The notes beneath the pieces are model-generated. The model made no database searches. It was not told where the DNA came from and saw only the letters and a list, made by a program, of their open reading frames with translations. From Streptomyces sp. NBC_01224 (GTDB lineage Bacteria; Actinomycetota; Actinomycetes; Streptomycetales; Streptomycetaceae): a DNA stretch of 64,000 bases. The stretch is from contig NZ_CP108529.1 in the NCBI RefSeq assembly GCF_036002945.1, positions 1,860,001-1,924,000 of the forward strand, given 5' to 3'. Every line of letters starts with the position of its first letter. The first letter of the stretch is position 1. Shown here in pieces: positions 24,072 to 33,363 of the stretch. A program made the translations under genes and the position numbers.

Positions 24072-25803
24072 GCACGTTCCGCAGGTTGGAGCGGGCCATC
24101 TGGACCATCCGGCCGACTCCGCCGTCCAGCACGATCTTGCTGGCGGAGAGCGCGAAGCCGGTCACCATCTCCGCGCTGATCTTCGGCGGGATGGAGAGCG
24201 CGTTGGGGTCGGTGACGACATCGACGAGCGCCGGGCCCTTGTGCTTGAAGGCGTCCTTGAGGGCGCTTTCGAGCTGCTTGGGCTTTTCCACCCGTACGCC
24301 GTACGCCCCGGCGGCCCTGGCAATCGCCGCGAAGTCCGGGTTCTTGTTGGTCGTACCGAACGACGGCAGGCCGGCGACCAGCATCTCCAACTCGACCATG
24401 CTGAGCGAGGAGTTGTTGAACAGCACGACCTTCACCGGCAGGTCGTACTGCACCAGGGTGAGGAAGTCGCCCATCAACATGGTGAACCCGCCGTCGCCGG
24501 ACATCGAAACCACCTGCCGGTTCCGGTCGATGAACTGGGCGCCGATGGCCTGCGGCAGCGCGTTGGCCATCGAGCCGTGGCTGAACGAACCGATGACGCG
24601 GCGTTTTCCGTTGGGCGAGAGGTAGCGGGCGGCCCAGACGTTGCACATACCGGTGTCGACGGTGAACACGGCGTCGTCGTCCGCCAGATCGTCCAGCACC
24701 GAGGCGACGTACTCCGGGTGGATCGGGATGTGCTTCTCGACCTTGCGGGTGTACGCCTTGACCACGCCCTCCAGGGCGTCGGCGTGCTTCTTCAGCATCC
24801 GGTCGAGGAATTTGCGGTCGGTCTTGGTCCTGACCCGCGGGGTCAGACATCGCAGCGTCTCGCGGACGTCGCCCCAGACCGCCAGATCCAGCTTGGAGCG
24901 GCGGCCGAGGTGCTCAGGGCGCACATCGACCTGGACGATCTTGACATCGCTGGGAAGGAAGGCGTTGTACGGGAAGTCGGTGCCGAGCAGGATGAGGAGA
25001 TCGCACTCGTTGGTCGCTTCGTAGGCAGCCCCGTAGCCGAGCAGTCCGCTCATGCCGACGTCGTACGGGTTGTCGTACTGGATCCATTCCTTGCCACGCA
25101 GCGCGTGCCCGACCGGGGCCTTCACCCGCTCGGCGAACTCCATCACCTCGGCGTGGGCACCCGCCGTGCCGCTGCCGCAGAACAATGTCACACGTTTCGC
25201 CTCGTCGACCATCCGGCAGAGCTTCTCGATTTCCTCGTCGCCGGGCCGTACCGTCGGCCGCGAGGTGACGAGGGCGTGCTCGATCGACTTCTCCGGGGCC
25301 GGCTGCGATGCGATGTCACCCGGCATCGAGACGACGCTGACGCCGCCTCGGCCGATCGCGTGCTGAATGGCCGTCTGGAGCAGCCGCGGCATCTGCTGCG
25401 GGTTGGAGATCATCTCGTTGTAGTGGCTGCACTCCTGGAAGAGCAGCTCCGGATGGGTCTCCTGGAAGTAGCCGAGACCGATCTCGCTCGAAGGGATGTG
25501 CGAGGCGAGGGCGAGAACGGGTGCCATGGAGCGGTGGGCGTCGTAGAGGCCGTTGATGAGATGCAGATTGCCGGGGCCGCAGGATCCGGCGCAGGCTGCC
25601 AGCGAGCCGGTGATCTGGGCCTCGGCTCCGGCTGCGAACGCGGCGGTCTCTTCGTGCCTGACCTGGATCCAGTCGATGGCCGAGTTGCGGCGGATGGCGT
25701 CGACGACCGGGTTGAGGCTGTCGCCGACGACGCCGTACATACGCTTGACGCCCGCCCGGGCGAGGATGTCGACGAACTGCTCCGACACGTTCTGCTTGGC
25801 CAT
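24061..25803 (-). CDS. poxB: Pyruvate dehydrogenase (quinone) / pyruvate oxidase, ThDP-dependent
   Basis: A 580-residue ThDP enzyme. The N-terminal pyrimidine-binding domain has the catalytic Glu in VRHEETAAFAAGA near residue 50. The central FAD/nucleotide domain covers about 190-330. The C-terminal ThDP domain has GDGGFTMLMGDFLTLVQYDL near residue 433 with the metal-binding VLFNNSSL. It matches PoxB-type enzymes that decarboxylate pyruvate to acetate and pass electrons to membrane quinone. An acetolactate-type function is less likely from IPSSEIGLGYFQE and the absence of a small subunit. The start MAKQNVSEQ was chosen over a longer open frame. Confidence 0.88.
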   Translation of the reverse strand: MAKQNVSEQFVDILARAGVKRMYGVVGDSLNPVVDAIRRNSAIDWIQVRHEETAAFAAGAEAQITGSLAACAGSCGPGNLHLINGLYDAHRSMAPVLALASHIPSSEIGLGYFQETHPELLFQECSHYNEMISNPQQMPRLLQTAIQHAIGRGGVSVVSMPGDIASQPAPEKSIEHALVTSRPTVRPGDEEIEKLCRMVDEAKRVTLFCGSGTAGAHAEVMEFAERVKAPVGHALRGKEWIQYDNPYDVGMSGLLGYGAAYEATNECDLLILLGTDFPYNAFLPSDVKIVQVDVRPEHLGRRSKLDLAVWGDVRETLRCLTPRVRTKTDRKFLDRMLKKHADALEGVVKAYTRKVEKHIPIHPEYVASVLDDLADDDAVFTVDTGMCNVWAARYLSPNGKRRVIGSFSHGSMANALPQAIGAQFIDRNRQVVSMSGDGGFTMLMGDFLTLVQYDLPVKVVLFNNSSLSMVELEMLVAGLPSFGTTNKNPDFAAIARAAGAYGVRVEKPKQLESALKDAFKHKGPALVDVVTDPNALSIPPKISAEMVTGFALSASKIVLDGGVGRMVQMARSNLRNVPRP

Positions 25804-25868
25804 GGGTGCATACCCTTTCCGCGCTTCGGCTTCCGGACTCCGCATCCATCAACCCATGGCGCGCGCGG

Positions 25869-27497
25869 TTACGCCTCCCAGACGCCGACACTCGTACGGT
25901 CGTCGGAGTACCCCTTCACCCTGAGCTGGGTGTCCGCGAGGAAAGTGGCGAGCCCGGGTGCCTGGTCGGGAGTCCAGCGTTCGGCGAGCTCCTGGGCGAG
26001 CGCGGGCTCGCTGCGCAGGGGTTCGGCGAGGCCGCTGCTGCACAGCAGCAGGGTGTCCCCCGGCCGGGCCACCGACGCCCGGAACCGGAACGGCTCGGCG
26101 GGCGGGGCGAGCGGGCCCTCGACATACGGGGACGAGGGCGTGGCGATGCCCGGATCCATGGTGAGGTGGTCTCCGTCGGGGCCGCTCCCGGGAGAGGGGG
26201 AGCCGAATCCGACCGCGGCTTCGCCGCTGATGTCACCGGCTTCCGGAACCTCCGGTTCGAGGTCCTGCCAGACGCCGTCGCGCAGCCGGAGGAGCCCACC
26301 GGTGCCGGCGCCGAAGAAAACCCTGGTACGGCAGTCCGGGTCCGCCGACAGCAGGAGGCAGCGCAGGCCCGCCGTGTACTGCTGCGGTTCGAGTCCCAGC
26401 TCTGCGGCGCGGGCCCGCAGCTTGCCGTAGCTGCGGTCGGTGAGGCGGTGCAGGCCGGATTTGAGGTCGCCACGGCGGCCGGCCCTTATGTCCTCGGAGA
26501 GCCGGACATGGCTGCGGCCGACGGCACCGCCGATCCAGCGGCAGGCGTCGGCCGCCGCCAGATGCGCCCGCTCGGTGGCGCGGGCCCCGGTGGCGACGGC
26601 GACCAGGACGAGCGCGCTCCTGTCGGTGCCGAAGCGGACGGTGAGCAGCGCATCGCGGCGGGGCTCGCCCCTGAACCGTGCGGAGTCCCCGCGCACGGAG
26701 GCGGCGCGCAGGGTGTACGTGCCGTATTCGGCGCCGTCGAGCACGGTGTCGGCGACGAGACCGTCGAGCTCTTGGGGGACGGTGGCGGGCAGCGTGGTGG
26801 GCTCGGCGTCGTAGGTGGGCGGCCGGTCACCCACATGGCCGATCACAGGGCGGAGTGGGGCGGGTGTGGGTGCGGGTACGCGTTCGGACTCGGGTGCAGG
26901 TGCCTGCGCGGTGACCGTGCTGACGGAGGCTTGCGGGGCGGCGGGCCCCTCGTCGCCCGGCCGCCCGGGCAGCGGCGGCGCCGGCGCGGACGCCCCATCG
27001 GCGATGGACGGCTCGGGCGCAAGCTCGGGCCCGGATGGCAGGTCGGCGGCGGCCGGAGGGCCGGCCGGAACCGGCGGTGCGGCGAAGGTGCGCGGCTGCG
27101 AAGAGCCGGCCGGGGACGCACCGGGGCCGCGTACGGGCGCAACCGGCGGCTCCCACGGAGCACGCACCCGCACCGGCTCAGGCACCACGGGCGCGGACGG
27201 CGCAGGCCCGGCCGGCGCGACCGGCGTAGGCGGAGGCGTGGACGGCGGGGGCGACAGCGGCGGCCCGGCCGACGTGCCCGGCACCACCGCCGGAGGCGGA
27301 AGCAGAAGCCCAGCCCCCTCCCCCGTTCCGTCAAACCCCCCGTGCCCGCCCGGACTCACCGCATCCGACGCCGAGTCGAAGCGGTCGTCGAGGCTGTCGG
27401 CCGCGTTGCTCGCCCCGGTGTCCCGGGCGGTCTCGTCGTACAGCCTGCGCCACCAGTCGTCCTCGTGGGCGGCGGGCCTCTCCCCCTGCTGGCTCAT
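25869..27497 (-). CDS. PP2C-like phosphatase-domain protein with proline-rich linker
   Basis: A 542-residue protein. After a charged N-terminus (AHEDDWWRRLYDET) there is a Pro/Ala-rich, probably disordered region of about 200 residues. A PP2C-like domain follows (RDALLTVRFGTDRSALVLVA, then DTLLLCSSGLAEPL and YSDDRTSVGVWEA at the end). The usual metal aspartates of PP2C are only partly evident (DDRTSV is kept; the first DG motif is not obvious), so activity is uncertain. ATG at 27497 was preferred to one at 27539 because AAGGGC precedes it and MSQQGER is a typical start. Confidence 0.7.
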   Translation of the reverse strand: MSQQGERPAAHEDDWWRRLYDETARDTGASNAADSLDDRFDSASDAVSPGGHGGFDGTGEGAGLLLPPPAVVPGTSAGPPLSPPPSTPPPTPVAPAGPAPSAPVVPEPVRVRAPWEPPVAPVRGPGASPAGSSQPRTFAAPPVPAGPPAAADLPSGPELAPEPSIADGASAPAPPLPGRPGDEGPAAPQASVSTVTAQAPAPESERVPAPTPAPLRPVIGHVGDRPPTYDAEPTTLPATVPQELDGLVADTVLDGAEYGTYTLRAASVRGDSARFRGEPRRDALLTVRFGTDRSALVLVAVATGARATERAHLAAADACRWIGGAVGRSHVRLSEDIRAGRRGDLKSGLHRLTDRSYGKLRARAAELGLEPQQYTAGLRCLLLSADPDCRTRVFFGAGTGGLLRLRDGVWQDLEPEVPEAGDISGEAAVGFGSPSPGSGPDGDHLTMDPGIATPSSPYVEGPLAPPAEPFRFRASVARPGDTLLLCSSGLAEPLRSEPALAQELAERWTPDQAPGLATFLADTQLRVKGYSDDRTSVGVWEA

Positions 27498-27557
27498 GCC
27501 CTTATTGTCCACCGCACGGGCCTTACGAAAACGGGTCATCCGGAAAAAGTGGCCATG

Positions 27558-27610
27558 AAAAAGGTCCGCCGGGCGGCCCCACCCCCCACGGGAAGGACGC
27601 CCGGCGGACC
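27558..27610 (-). terminator. Intrinsic terminator of the subtilase gene
   Basis: GGTCCGCCGGGC at 27563-27574 pairs with GCCCGGCGGACC at 27599-27610. Read leftward the stem is followed by TTTTT (27558-27562), a proper U-tract, 14 bases after the stop codon. Confidence 0.85.
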
Positions 27611-27623
27611 GGTCAGGACGTGA

Positions 27624-30600
27624 TCAGCGCACGGCGTACGCGTTGTTCACGGTCTGGATGACGGAGTTGCCGTTGGCGTCCGTCAGTTCGGTCTTCAGGG
27701 TGACCGGCTTGCCGGCCGCGCCCGCGTGGTTCACGGTCGCGGTCCAGTGGCCGCCCTGCTGTGCGGTGGTGGCCCGGGTCCAGGTCTCGCCACCGTCGTA
27801 CGAGTAGGAGACCTCGGCGGCGACCAGCTTTCCGGGCGTGTAGCCCGCGTGGCCGGTGACGCTCAGACCGATCGTCTGACCGTCCTTCGCCGCAAGGGTC
27901 TTGAGCCCGTCGGTCTCCAGGTCGTAGCCCGGGAAGAGCAGCGGAATCCCCTGCGAGTACACGTTCTCGTCCCGCTTCGAGCGGAACTTCCAGGTGGTCT
28001 CGGTCTGGGTGGACCGCTTCCACACGGCCGCGGGCTGGCCGAACTTGGTGGTGGTCATGGTGAGTTCGTACGCGGCGTCCCCGGCCGGGACGGTAAACAC
28101 CCCGGACGGCCAGCCGGACTCGCCGAGCACCTCGCCACCGCTGGTCAGCCGCATGTTGCCGATGTCTCCGAAGGAGCCCTGGAGACCGGCGTGCTCGGTG
28201 TCGCTCCAGAAGCCCGGGGCGACGCCGATCAGGTTGTCCTGCCGTTCGGCGGCGAGCTGGACCTTGCCCGCGGCGTCACGCGGAGCGGCCGGGGCCGGGA
28301 TGCCCCGGTACCAGCTCTCCGTACGCTTCGAGCCCGCCGTGTAGGTACGGGGCTGGTCGACCATGTACTCGCCCCAGGGGAAGCTGGAGGAGAGGTAGCG
28401 CTCCCAGCCGGTGTCGCCCGCCGAGTAGTACTCGGTGCGCTCGCCGGGGACGGCGACGGTGTCGAATCCACCGGAGTAACTCCCGCCGTACGGGCGGTTG
28501 ATGATCATCGTGTCGACGTAGTCGGCCGCGACGCCCATCGCCTCGTACGTGGCGGTGGTCTTGCCGAGCTTGCTGTCACGGACCTTGTATGTACGGTCCG
28601 AGGTGACGGGGCCGGTCTCGGGGAACGCGAGGTTGTAGACGTACGGGCTGGCGGCGGTGGCCTTCCAGCTCAGCTTCACGGGGCCGTCGGCCAGGGCGGC
28701 CTTCAGGGCGTCCGCCTCGCTCGACTCGATACCGAGAGAGGGCAGCGGCGCCGAACCGTATCCGACGGACGGCTTCCAGGGGCCCGCGGACGGACGGTAC
28801 GCGATGACCGCCTTTGCGCCCGCGGACTTGGCGTTCCGCGCCTGAGTGGCCATCGCCCCGTCATCGGCGATCTTGACGAGGGCTATCTTGCCCAAGACAC
28901 CGGCGGCCTTCAGCTCGTCGGGGGTACCGGTGCCCGCGTCGACGAGTGCGGCCTCCCCGGTACCGTCGAGGTTGACGGATCCGGTGCTCGCCACCGTCGG
29001 GTGCAGTGCGGCGCCGCCGACGACCGACAGCTTCTCGATCTGCGGGGCGTACGCGCGCCAGAGGCTGGCGAACTCGAAGTCGCCGTCACTCGCCTTGCCC
29101 TGCACGTCGGCCAGGTAGTTCATGCCGGTGCCGGTGCCGGTGATGGAACCGGAGTGCAGCCAGGCGTCGTCCCAGCTGCGGCCGAAGGAGAGTGTCGTGG
29201 AGCGGCTCTCGGACGCGCGGTCCTCCGTCTTCACCTGAATCCGGTGGGCCTTGCGGGCGTCCAGTACCAGGGTGGTGTCCTTGGCGACGTTCAACTGCGG
29301 CCTGGCGAGGTAGCCGACGGACTCGACCGCCTTGCCGGTGGCGTCCTTCGTGTCGGGCGTGGTGATGAAGCTGGAGACGAAGTACGCACCGGGGCGGACC
29401 TGGTAGACCTGGTCGGTGGCGCCGTCGTTGAAGCGTCGCTCACCGCTGGCGGTGTCGGTGCCGATGAGGTCCACCGAGGAGGGGCCCGTGGCGGGCTTGC
29501 CGGTGCGGTCGACGAGCTTGACGCGCAGGGTGACGGTCTCCGGTCCGACGTACATCGAGAACGGGGTGGAGACCTTGGCGCCGTCGGGCCCGGTGGCGAG
29601 CACGCGTCCGGTGACATCGCCGTACTGGGCGGCCTTCAGCTTCGCGGTCGGGTCGATGTGCAGCGGGACCTTGACGGTGGCTCCGGCCGGAACGGTGACG
29701 GTGCTCGCGTCGAGCTTCGCGACCGAGGAGCGGACGTCCGACCCGTCGTTGCCGGTGACGCCCTGGACCTTCAGCGACAGCTTCACCGGCTTGGTGCCGG
29801 AGTTGGTGTACGGGACGTCGACCGTGGTGCGGTCGCTCTTGTCCTGAGGCCAGTTGAAGGTGCCGCCCTGGACGGCGGGGGCGCCGACGACGGTGGTGTC
29901 GATGGCTGCCTTCACATCGAGGCGGCCGCCTCCGGTCTCGCGTACGTCGCCGGGGATGTCGCTCTTCGCGGACGACACGAGGGCCGCCTTGATCTGCTGA
30001 GCTGTCCACTCCGGGTGACGCTGCTTCACGATGGCTGCGGCGCCCGCGACATGCGGGGTGGCCATCGACGTACCGGACATCGTCCGGTAGGCGTAGATGC
30101 CGCGGCCGCCGGCTGAGGCGGCCGAGATGGCGACGCCGGGAGCGGCGATCTCGGGCTTGAGGGTGTGCGATCCGATCACGGGTCCGCGGCTGGAGAACTG
30201 GGCCGTGGAGTCGTCGCGGTCGACGGCACCGACAGTCAGCACGCTCGGGGCGCAGCCCGGCGAGGAGACGGTGTTCAGCGTCGGTCCCGAGTTTCCGGCC
30301 GCGATCACGAACAGGGTGTTCTTGCTCTGGGCGAGTTCCTCGGCGGCGACGCTCATCGGGTCGGTGCAGTCGGTCGGCGTCGGGCTGCCGAGGCTCATGG
30401 AGACGACGTCGGCCTTCTGGTCGACGGCCCACTGCATACCGGCGATGATCCAGGACTCGGCGCCGGAGCCGCTGTCGTTGAGGACCTTGCCCGCGAGCAG
30501 GTCGGCGCCGGGGGCGACGCCCTTCTTCTTGCCGTCGCTGGCCGCGCCGGAGCCGCCCACGGTGGAGATGGTGTGGGTGCCGTGGCCCTGCCGGTCGTCG

Positions 30601-31388
30601 GTGGTGTCGGAGTCGGTGAAGTTCTCCGAGGCGGCGATCCGGCCCTTGAGGTCGGGGTGTTCGGCGTCGACACCGGTGTCGAGCACGGCGACCTTGGTGC
30701 CCTTGCCGTCGTATCCGGCGGCCCAGGCGAGGTCGGCGCCGATCTGCTTGGTCGACTTGTCGAGGGTGGCCTGAACCTTGCGGTCGAGCCAGAGCTTCTT
30801 CAGACCGGAGGCCGAGCGGGAACGGGTGTTGGTGACGTCCGACCAGAAGTCGGCGGCCTTCTCCTTGTCCGCCTTGAGCGCAACGCCGTCGATCGCGTCG
30901 AGCGCGAGTCCGCGCTTGGCGCCGCGCGGGGTGGCGGGTGCGGAGCGGGCCGTGTCCTTGCCGTAGACGGCGATCAGCGGCAGCGACTTGGTGCTCGCGT
31001 CGTCGTAGCCCTGACGGATGAGTCCGGTGACGTTGAAGAGTTCTTCGTCGACCGTGCCCGCAGCCAGCGCGTCGGTGGCGGTGTCGGGGTAGACGTAGAG
31101 GTCCTTGCCGGACTGCCTGGTCTGCACGAGGGGGACGGTGCCGTCCTCGCGCGGCAGCGCGGTGACCGATGCGGCCCCCGAACTGTCCCTGCTCACCAGG
31201 ACCTTGTCGCCGGTGACCAGGGTGACGGTGACCGGCTTGCCCTCCTTGGCGTCGGCGGCGGCGCTGCCGGTCAGTGGTCTCTTCGCGGTCGTCTCGTCCT
31301 GCGGCGCTGCCGCGGACGGTGCGATCGCGGTGACGGCCAGGACGGCGGCGGTGGCCGCTCCCAGTGCCGTACGCGATATCGGACGCAT
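27624..31388 (-). CDS. Large secreted S8 subtilisin-like serine protease
   Basis: A 1254-residue precursor. The signal peptide ends near PSAAA and an I9-like propeptide follows. The catalytic domain has Asp in VAVLDTGVDAEHPD, His in GHGTHTISTVGG and Ser in MSGTSMATPHVAGAA; the oxyanion Asn is in AAGNSGPT. Downstream are beta-sandwich regions, a PA-like insert (GVLGKIALVKIADDGAMATQ) and a C-terminal Ig-like segment ending in NNAYAVR. It degrades extracellular protein. The ATG follows GGGGAGAG. A divergent regulator lies 210 bases upstream and may control it. Confidence 0.92.
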   Translation of the reverse strand: MRPISRTALGAATAAVLAVTAIAPSAAAPQDETTAKRPLTGSAAADAKEGKPVTVTLVTGDKVLVSRDSSGAASVTALPREDGTVPLVQTRQSGKDLYVYPDTATDALAAGTVDEELFNVTGLIRQGYDDASTKSLPLIAVYGKDTARSAPATPRGAKRGLALDAIDGVALKADKEKAADFWSDVTNTRSRSASGLKKLWLDRKVQATLDKSTKQIGADLAWAAGYDGKGTKVAVLDTGVDAEHPDLKGRIAASENFTDSDTTDDRQGHGTHTISTVGGSGAASDGKKKGVAPGADLLAGKVLNDSGSGAESWIIAGMQWAVDQKADVVSMSLGSPTPTDCTDPMSVAAEELAQSKNTLFVIAAGNSGPTLNTVSSPGCAPSVLTVGAVDRDDSTAQFSSRGPVIGSHTLKPEIAAPGVAISAASAGGRGIYAYRTMSGTSMATPHVAGAAAIVKQRHPEWTAQQIKAALVSSAKSDIPGDVRETGGGRLDVKAAIDTTVVGAPAVQGGTFNWPQDKSDRTTVDVPYTNSGTKPVKLSLKVQGVTGNDGSDVRSSVAKLDASTVTVPAGATVKVPLHIDPTAKLKAAQYGDVTGRVLATGPDGAKVSTPFSMYVGPETVTLRVKLVDRTGKPATGPSSVDLIGTDTASGERRFNDGATDQVYQVRPGAYFVSSFITTPDTKDATGKAVESVGYLARPQLNVAKDTTLVLDARKAHRIQVKTEDRASESRSTTLSFGRSWDDAWLHSGSITGTGTGMNYLADVQGKASDGDFEFASLWRAYAPQIEKLSVVGGAALHPTVASTGSVNLDGTGEAALVDAGTGTPDELKAAGVLGKIALVKIADDGAMATQARNAKSAGAKAVIAYRPSAGPWKPSVGYGSAPLPSLGIESSEADALKAALADGPVKLSWKATAASPYVYNLAFPETGPVTSDRTYKVRDSKLGKTTATYEAMGVAADYVDTMIINRPYGGSYSGGFDTVAVPGERTEYYSAGDTGWERYLSSSFPWGEYMVDQPRTYTAGSKRTESWYRGIPAPAAPRDAAGKVQLAAERQDNLIGVAPGFWSDTEHAGLQGSFGDIGNMRLTSGGEVLGESGWPSGVFTVPAGDAAYELTMTTTKFGQPAAVWKRSTQTETTWKFRSKRDENVYSQGIPLLFPGYDLETDGLKTLAAKDGQTIGLSVTGHAGYTPGKLVAAEVSYSYDGGETWTRATTAQQGGHWTATVNHAGAAGKPVTLKTELTDANGNSVIQTVNNAYAVR

Positions 31389-31502
31389 CGCTCTCCCCAA
31401 GTGAAACCGGAATATCTCTGAACAAACCGCGGCATTCCGGAGGTTGTTGGTACTGCGGTGGCGCCACATTGGCAGAGCGACGGGCGATAAAGGGATGATG
31501 TA

Positions 31503-31522
31503 CACGGCGGGTTTACGCCGTG
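31503..31522. promoter_or_regulatory. Palindrome in the subtilase/regulator divergent region
   Basis: CACGGCG at 31503-31509 and CGCCGTG at 31516-31522 form a 7-bp inverted repeat around GGTTTA, between the divergent protease and regulator genes. It is an operator candidate only by position and symmetry. Confidence 0.35.
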
Positions 31523-31598
31523 GCCGCTTTCCGCCACGACCGGGCGCCTGAAGACAGCGACATCGTGCGGAATCAATGCGTCCGGGAGGGGTCCGGGG

Positions 31599-32588
31599 AT
31601 GCTGGGAGCCATAGGTCTCGACGAGATACAGGAGTCGGCGTACCGCGCGCTCGTGGCGGTGGGAGCCGCAGAGGTCTCCGATCTCGCGCACCGGCTGGCA
31701 CTTCCCGAGTCGGACACCGAACGGGCGTTGCGCCGGCTGGAACAGCATGGGTTGGCCGCCCAGTCGTCGGCCCGTACGGGCCGTTGGGTGGCCGCGCCGC
31801 CGGCGGTGGCGCTGGGTGCGCTGCTGACCCAGCAGCGCCATGAGCTGGAGCAGGCGGAACTGGCGGCGGCGCTGCTCGCCGAGGAGTACCGGGCGGAGGC
31901 CACCGATTCGGCCGTGCACGATCTGGTCGAGGTGGTCACGGGCGCGAGCGCGGTGGCGCACCGTTTCCACCAGTTGCAGCTGGGTGCGACGAGTGAGGTG
32001 TGCGCCCTGGTCACAGGGAAGCCGATCGCGGTGAGCGGAATGGAGAACGAGGCCGAGGAGCAGGCCGCCACGCGCGGGGTGTCGTTCCGGGTGGTCATCG
32101 AGCGCGAGGTGCTGTCGCTGCCGTCCGGGATCCTGGAACTGTCGGCCGCGCTGAGCCGTGACGAGCGGTGCCGGGTCGTCGACCGGGTGCCCACCAAGCT
32201 GGTCGTCGCCGACGGCGCCCTGGCGATGGTGCCGCTGACCGGACGGGGCGCCGAGCCGGCTGCGCTGGTGGTGCATGCCTCCGGGCTGCTGGAGTCACTG
32301 ATGGGGCTCTTCGAGGCGGTGTGGCGCGACGCCATGCCGCTCAGGCTCGGCGAGAGCGGCCGGCTGGAGGAGGAATCCACCGGGCCCGATGCGACGGACC
32401 TGGAGATTCTTTCGCTGCTGCTGGCCGGGCTGACGGATGCGAGCGTGGCGAAGCAGCTGGAGCTGGGGCTGCGGACCGTGCAAAGACGGGTGAAGGGCCT
32501 GATGGAGCTGACCGGGGTGTCGACCCGGCTTCAGCTGGGCTGGCACGCGTACGAGCGGGGCTGGGTGTCCCGGACGCCGCGGACCTGA
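31599..32588 (+). CDS. TrmB/LuxR-type transcriptional regulator
   Basis: A 329-residue protein with a TrmB-like winged helix at the N-terminus (IGLDEIQESAYRALVAVGAA, then LPESDTERALRRLEQHGL). A middle domain of unknown ligand follows. The C-terminus is a LuxR-type helix-turn-helix (LAGLTDASVAKQLELGLRTV, then VSTRLQLGWHAYERGW). This two-HTH layout is common in Streptomyces next to secreted subtilases. It starts at an ATG after GGGAGGGG and is divergent from the S8 protease, its likely target. Confidence 0.82.
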   Translation: MLGAIGLDEIQESAYRALVAVGAAEVSDLAHRLALPESDTERALRRLEQHGLAAQSSARTGRWVAAPPAVALGALLTQQRHELEQAELAAALLAEEYRAEATDSAVHDLVEVVTGASAVAHRFHQLQLGATSEVCALVTGKPIAVSGMENEAEEQAATRGVSFRVVIEREVLSLPSGILELSAALSRDERCRVVDRVPTKLVVADGALAMVPLTGRGAEPAALVVHASGLLESLMGLFEAVWRDAMPLRLGESGRLEEESTGPDATDLEILSLLLAGLTDASVAKQLELGLRTVQRRVKGLMELTGVSTRLQLGWHAYERGWVSRTPRT

Positions 32589-32715
32589 ACGAGGCCCCCG
32601 CCGGATACCCCGGCCCGGTGTCCCCGCCACTTCGTTGCGGCCCCGAGCTGCACCGGCACCCCGCCCCGAGCCGCGCTGACGGGCGGCACCGGCCGGACTC
32701 CGGCAGGCTGGTCAG

Positions 32716-33198
32716 ATGGGAGTGTGGCAGCTCGTCGCCGTCGGCCTGGTGATGCTTCTCGGCCTGGTCGGCGTGCTGGTTCCGGGGGCGCCGGGGCAGG
32801 CGATCGTCTGGGCCGCCGTGCTGTGGTGGGCGTTGACCGACACGACTCCGGCCGCCTGGGGGGTACTCATGGGCGCCACCGCACTGCTTCTGCTGAACCA
32901 GGCGCTGAAGCCGTTGCTGCCGCCGCGCCGCCCCCGTGAGTCCGGTGCACCGCGCAAGACTCTGATGCTGGGCGGGGCCGGCGCGATCGTGGGCTTCTTC
33001 GTGGTGCCGGTGGTGGGCGGGATCGTCGGTTATGTGGGGGCGGTCTACGGGGCGGAGCGGCTGCGGCTCGGCAGCCACGGGGCGGGGTGGGCATCGGTCC
33101 GCTCGGTGATGCGGGCGACGGGCTATTCCGTGCTCGTCGAGCTCTACGCATGCCTGCTGGTGACGGGGGCCTGGCTGAGCGCGGTGATCTGGGCCTGA
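32716..33198 (+). CDS. DUF456 membrane protein
   Basis: A 160-residue membrane protein of the DUF456 type. It has hydrophobic segments LVAVGLVMLLGLVGVLVPGA, GQAIVWAAVLWWAL, WGVLMGATALLLLNQAL, then a Gly-rich pair (GGAGAIVGFFVVPVVGGIVG) and a final segment ELYACLLVTGAWLSAVIW. Its function is unknown. It stands alone, with a 127-base gap before and 165 after. Confidence 0.8.
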   Translation: MGVWQLVAVGLVMLLGLVGVLVPGAPGQAIVWAAVLWWALTDTTPAAWGVLMGATALLLLNQALKPLLPPRRPRESGAPRKTLMLGGAGAIVGFFVVPVVGGIVGYVGAVYGAERLRLGSHGAGWASVRSVMRATGYSVLVELYACLLVTGAWLSAVIWA

Positions 33199-33363
33199 CC
33201 TCCGCACCCCTCCCCCGACCATCTGGATGGATGCTGTCCAGATAGAGGGAAACACATCCGATCTCTCTCGCTCTGTTGACGCATGGATGCCCCGTGCCTA
33301 CCTTCCTTGAAGGAATAGCTCGGATGAATTGATGTGCCTGCGTACGAGTCGCCAGGAGACGCC

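Noticed and set aside
27726..30116. 796-codon open frame opposite the subtilase gene
   Set aside because: Low-complexity shadow translation; the leftward frame has the full S8 catalytic triad.
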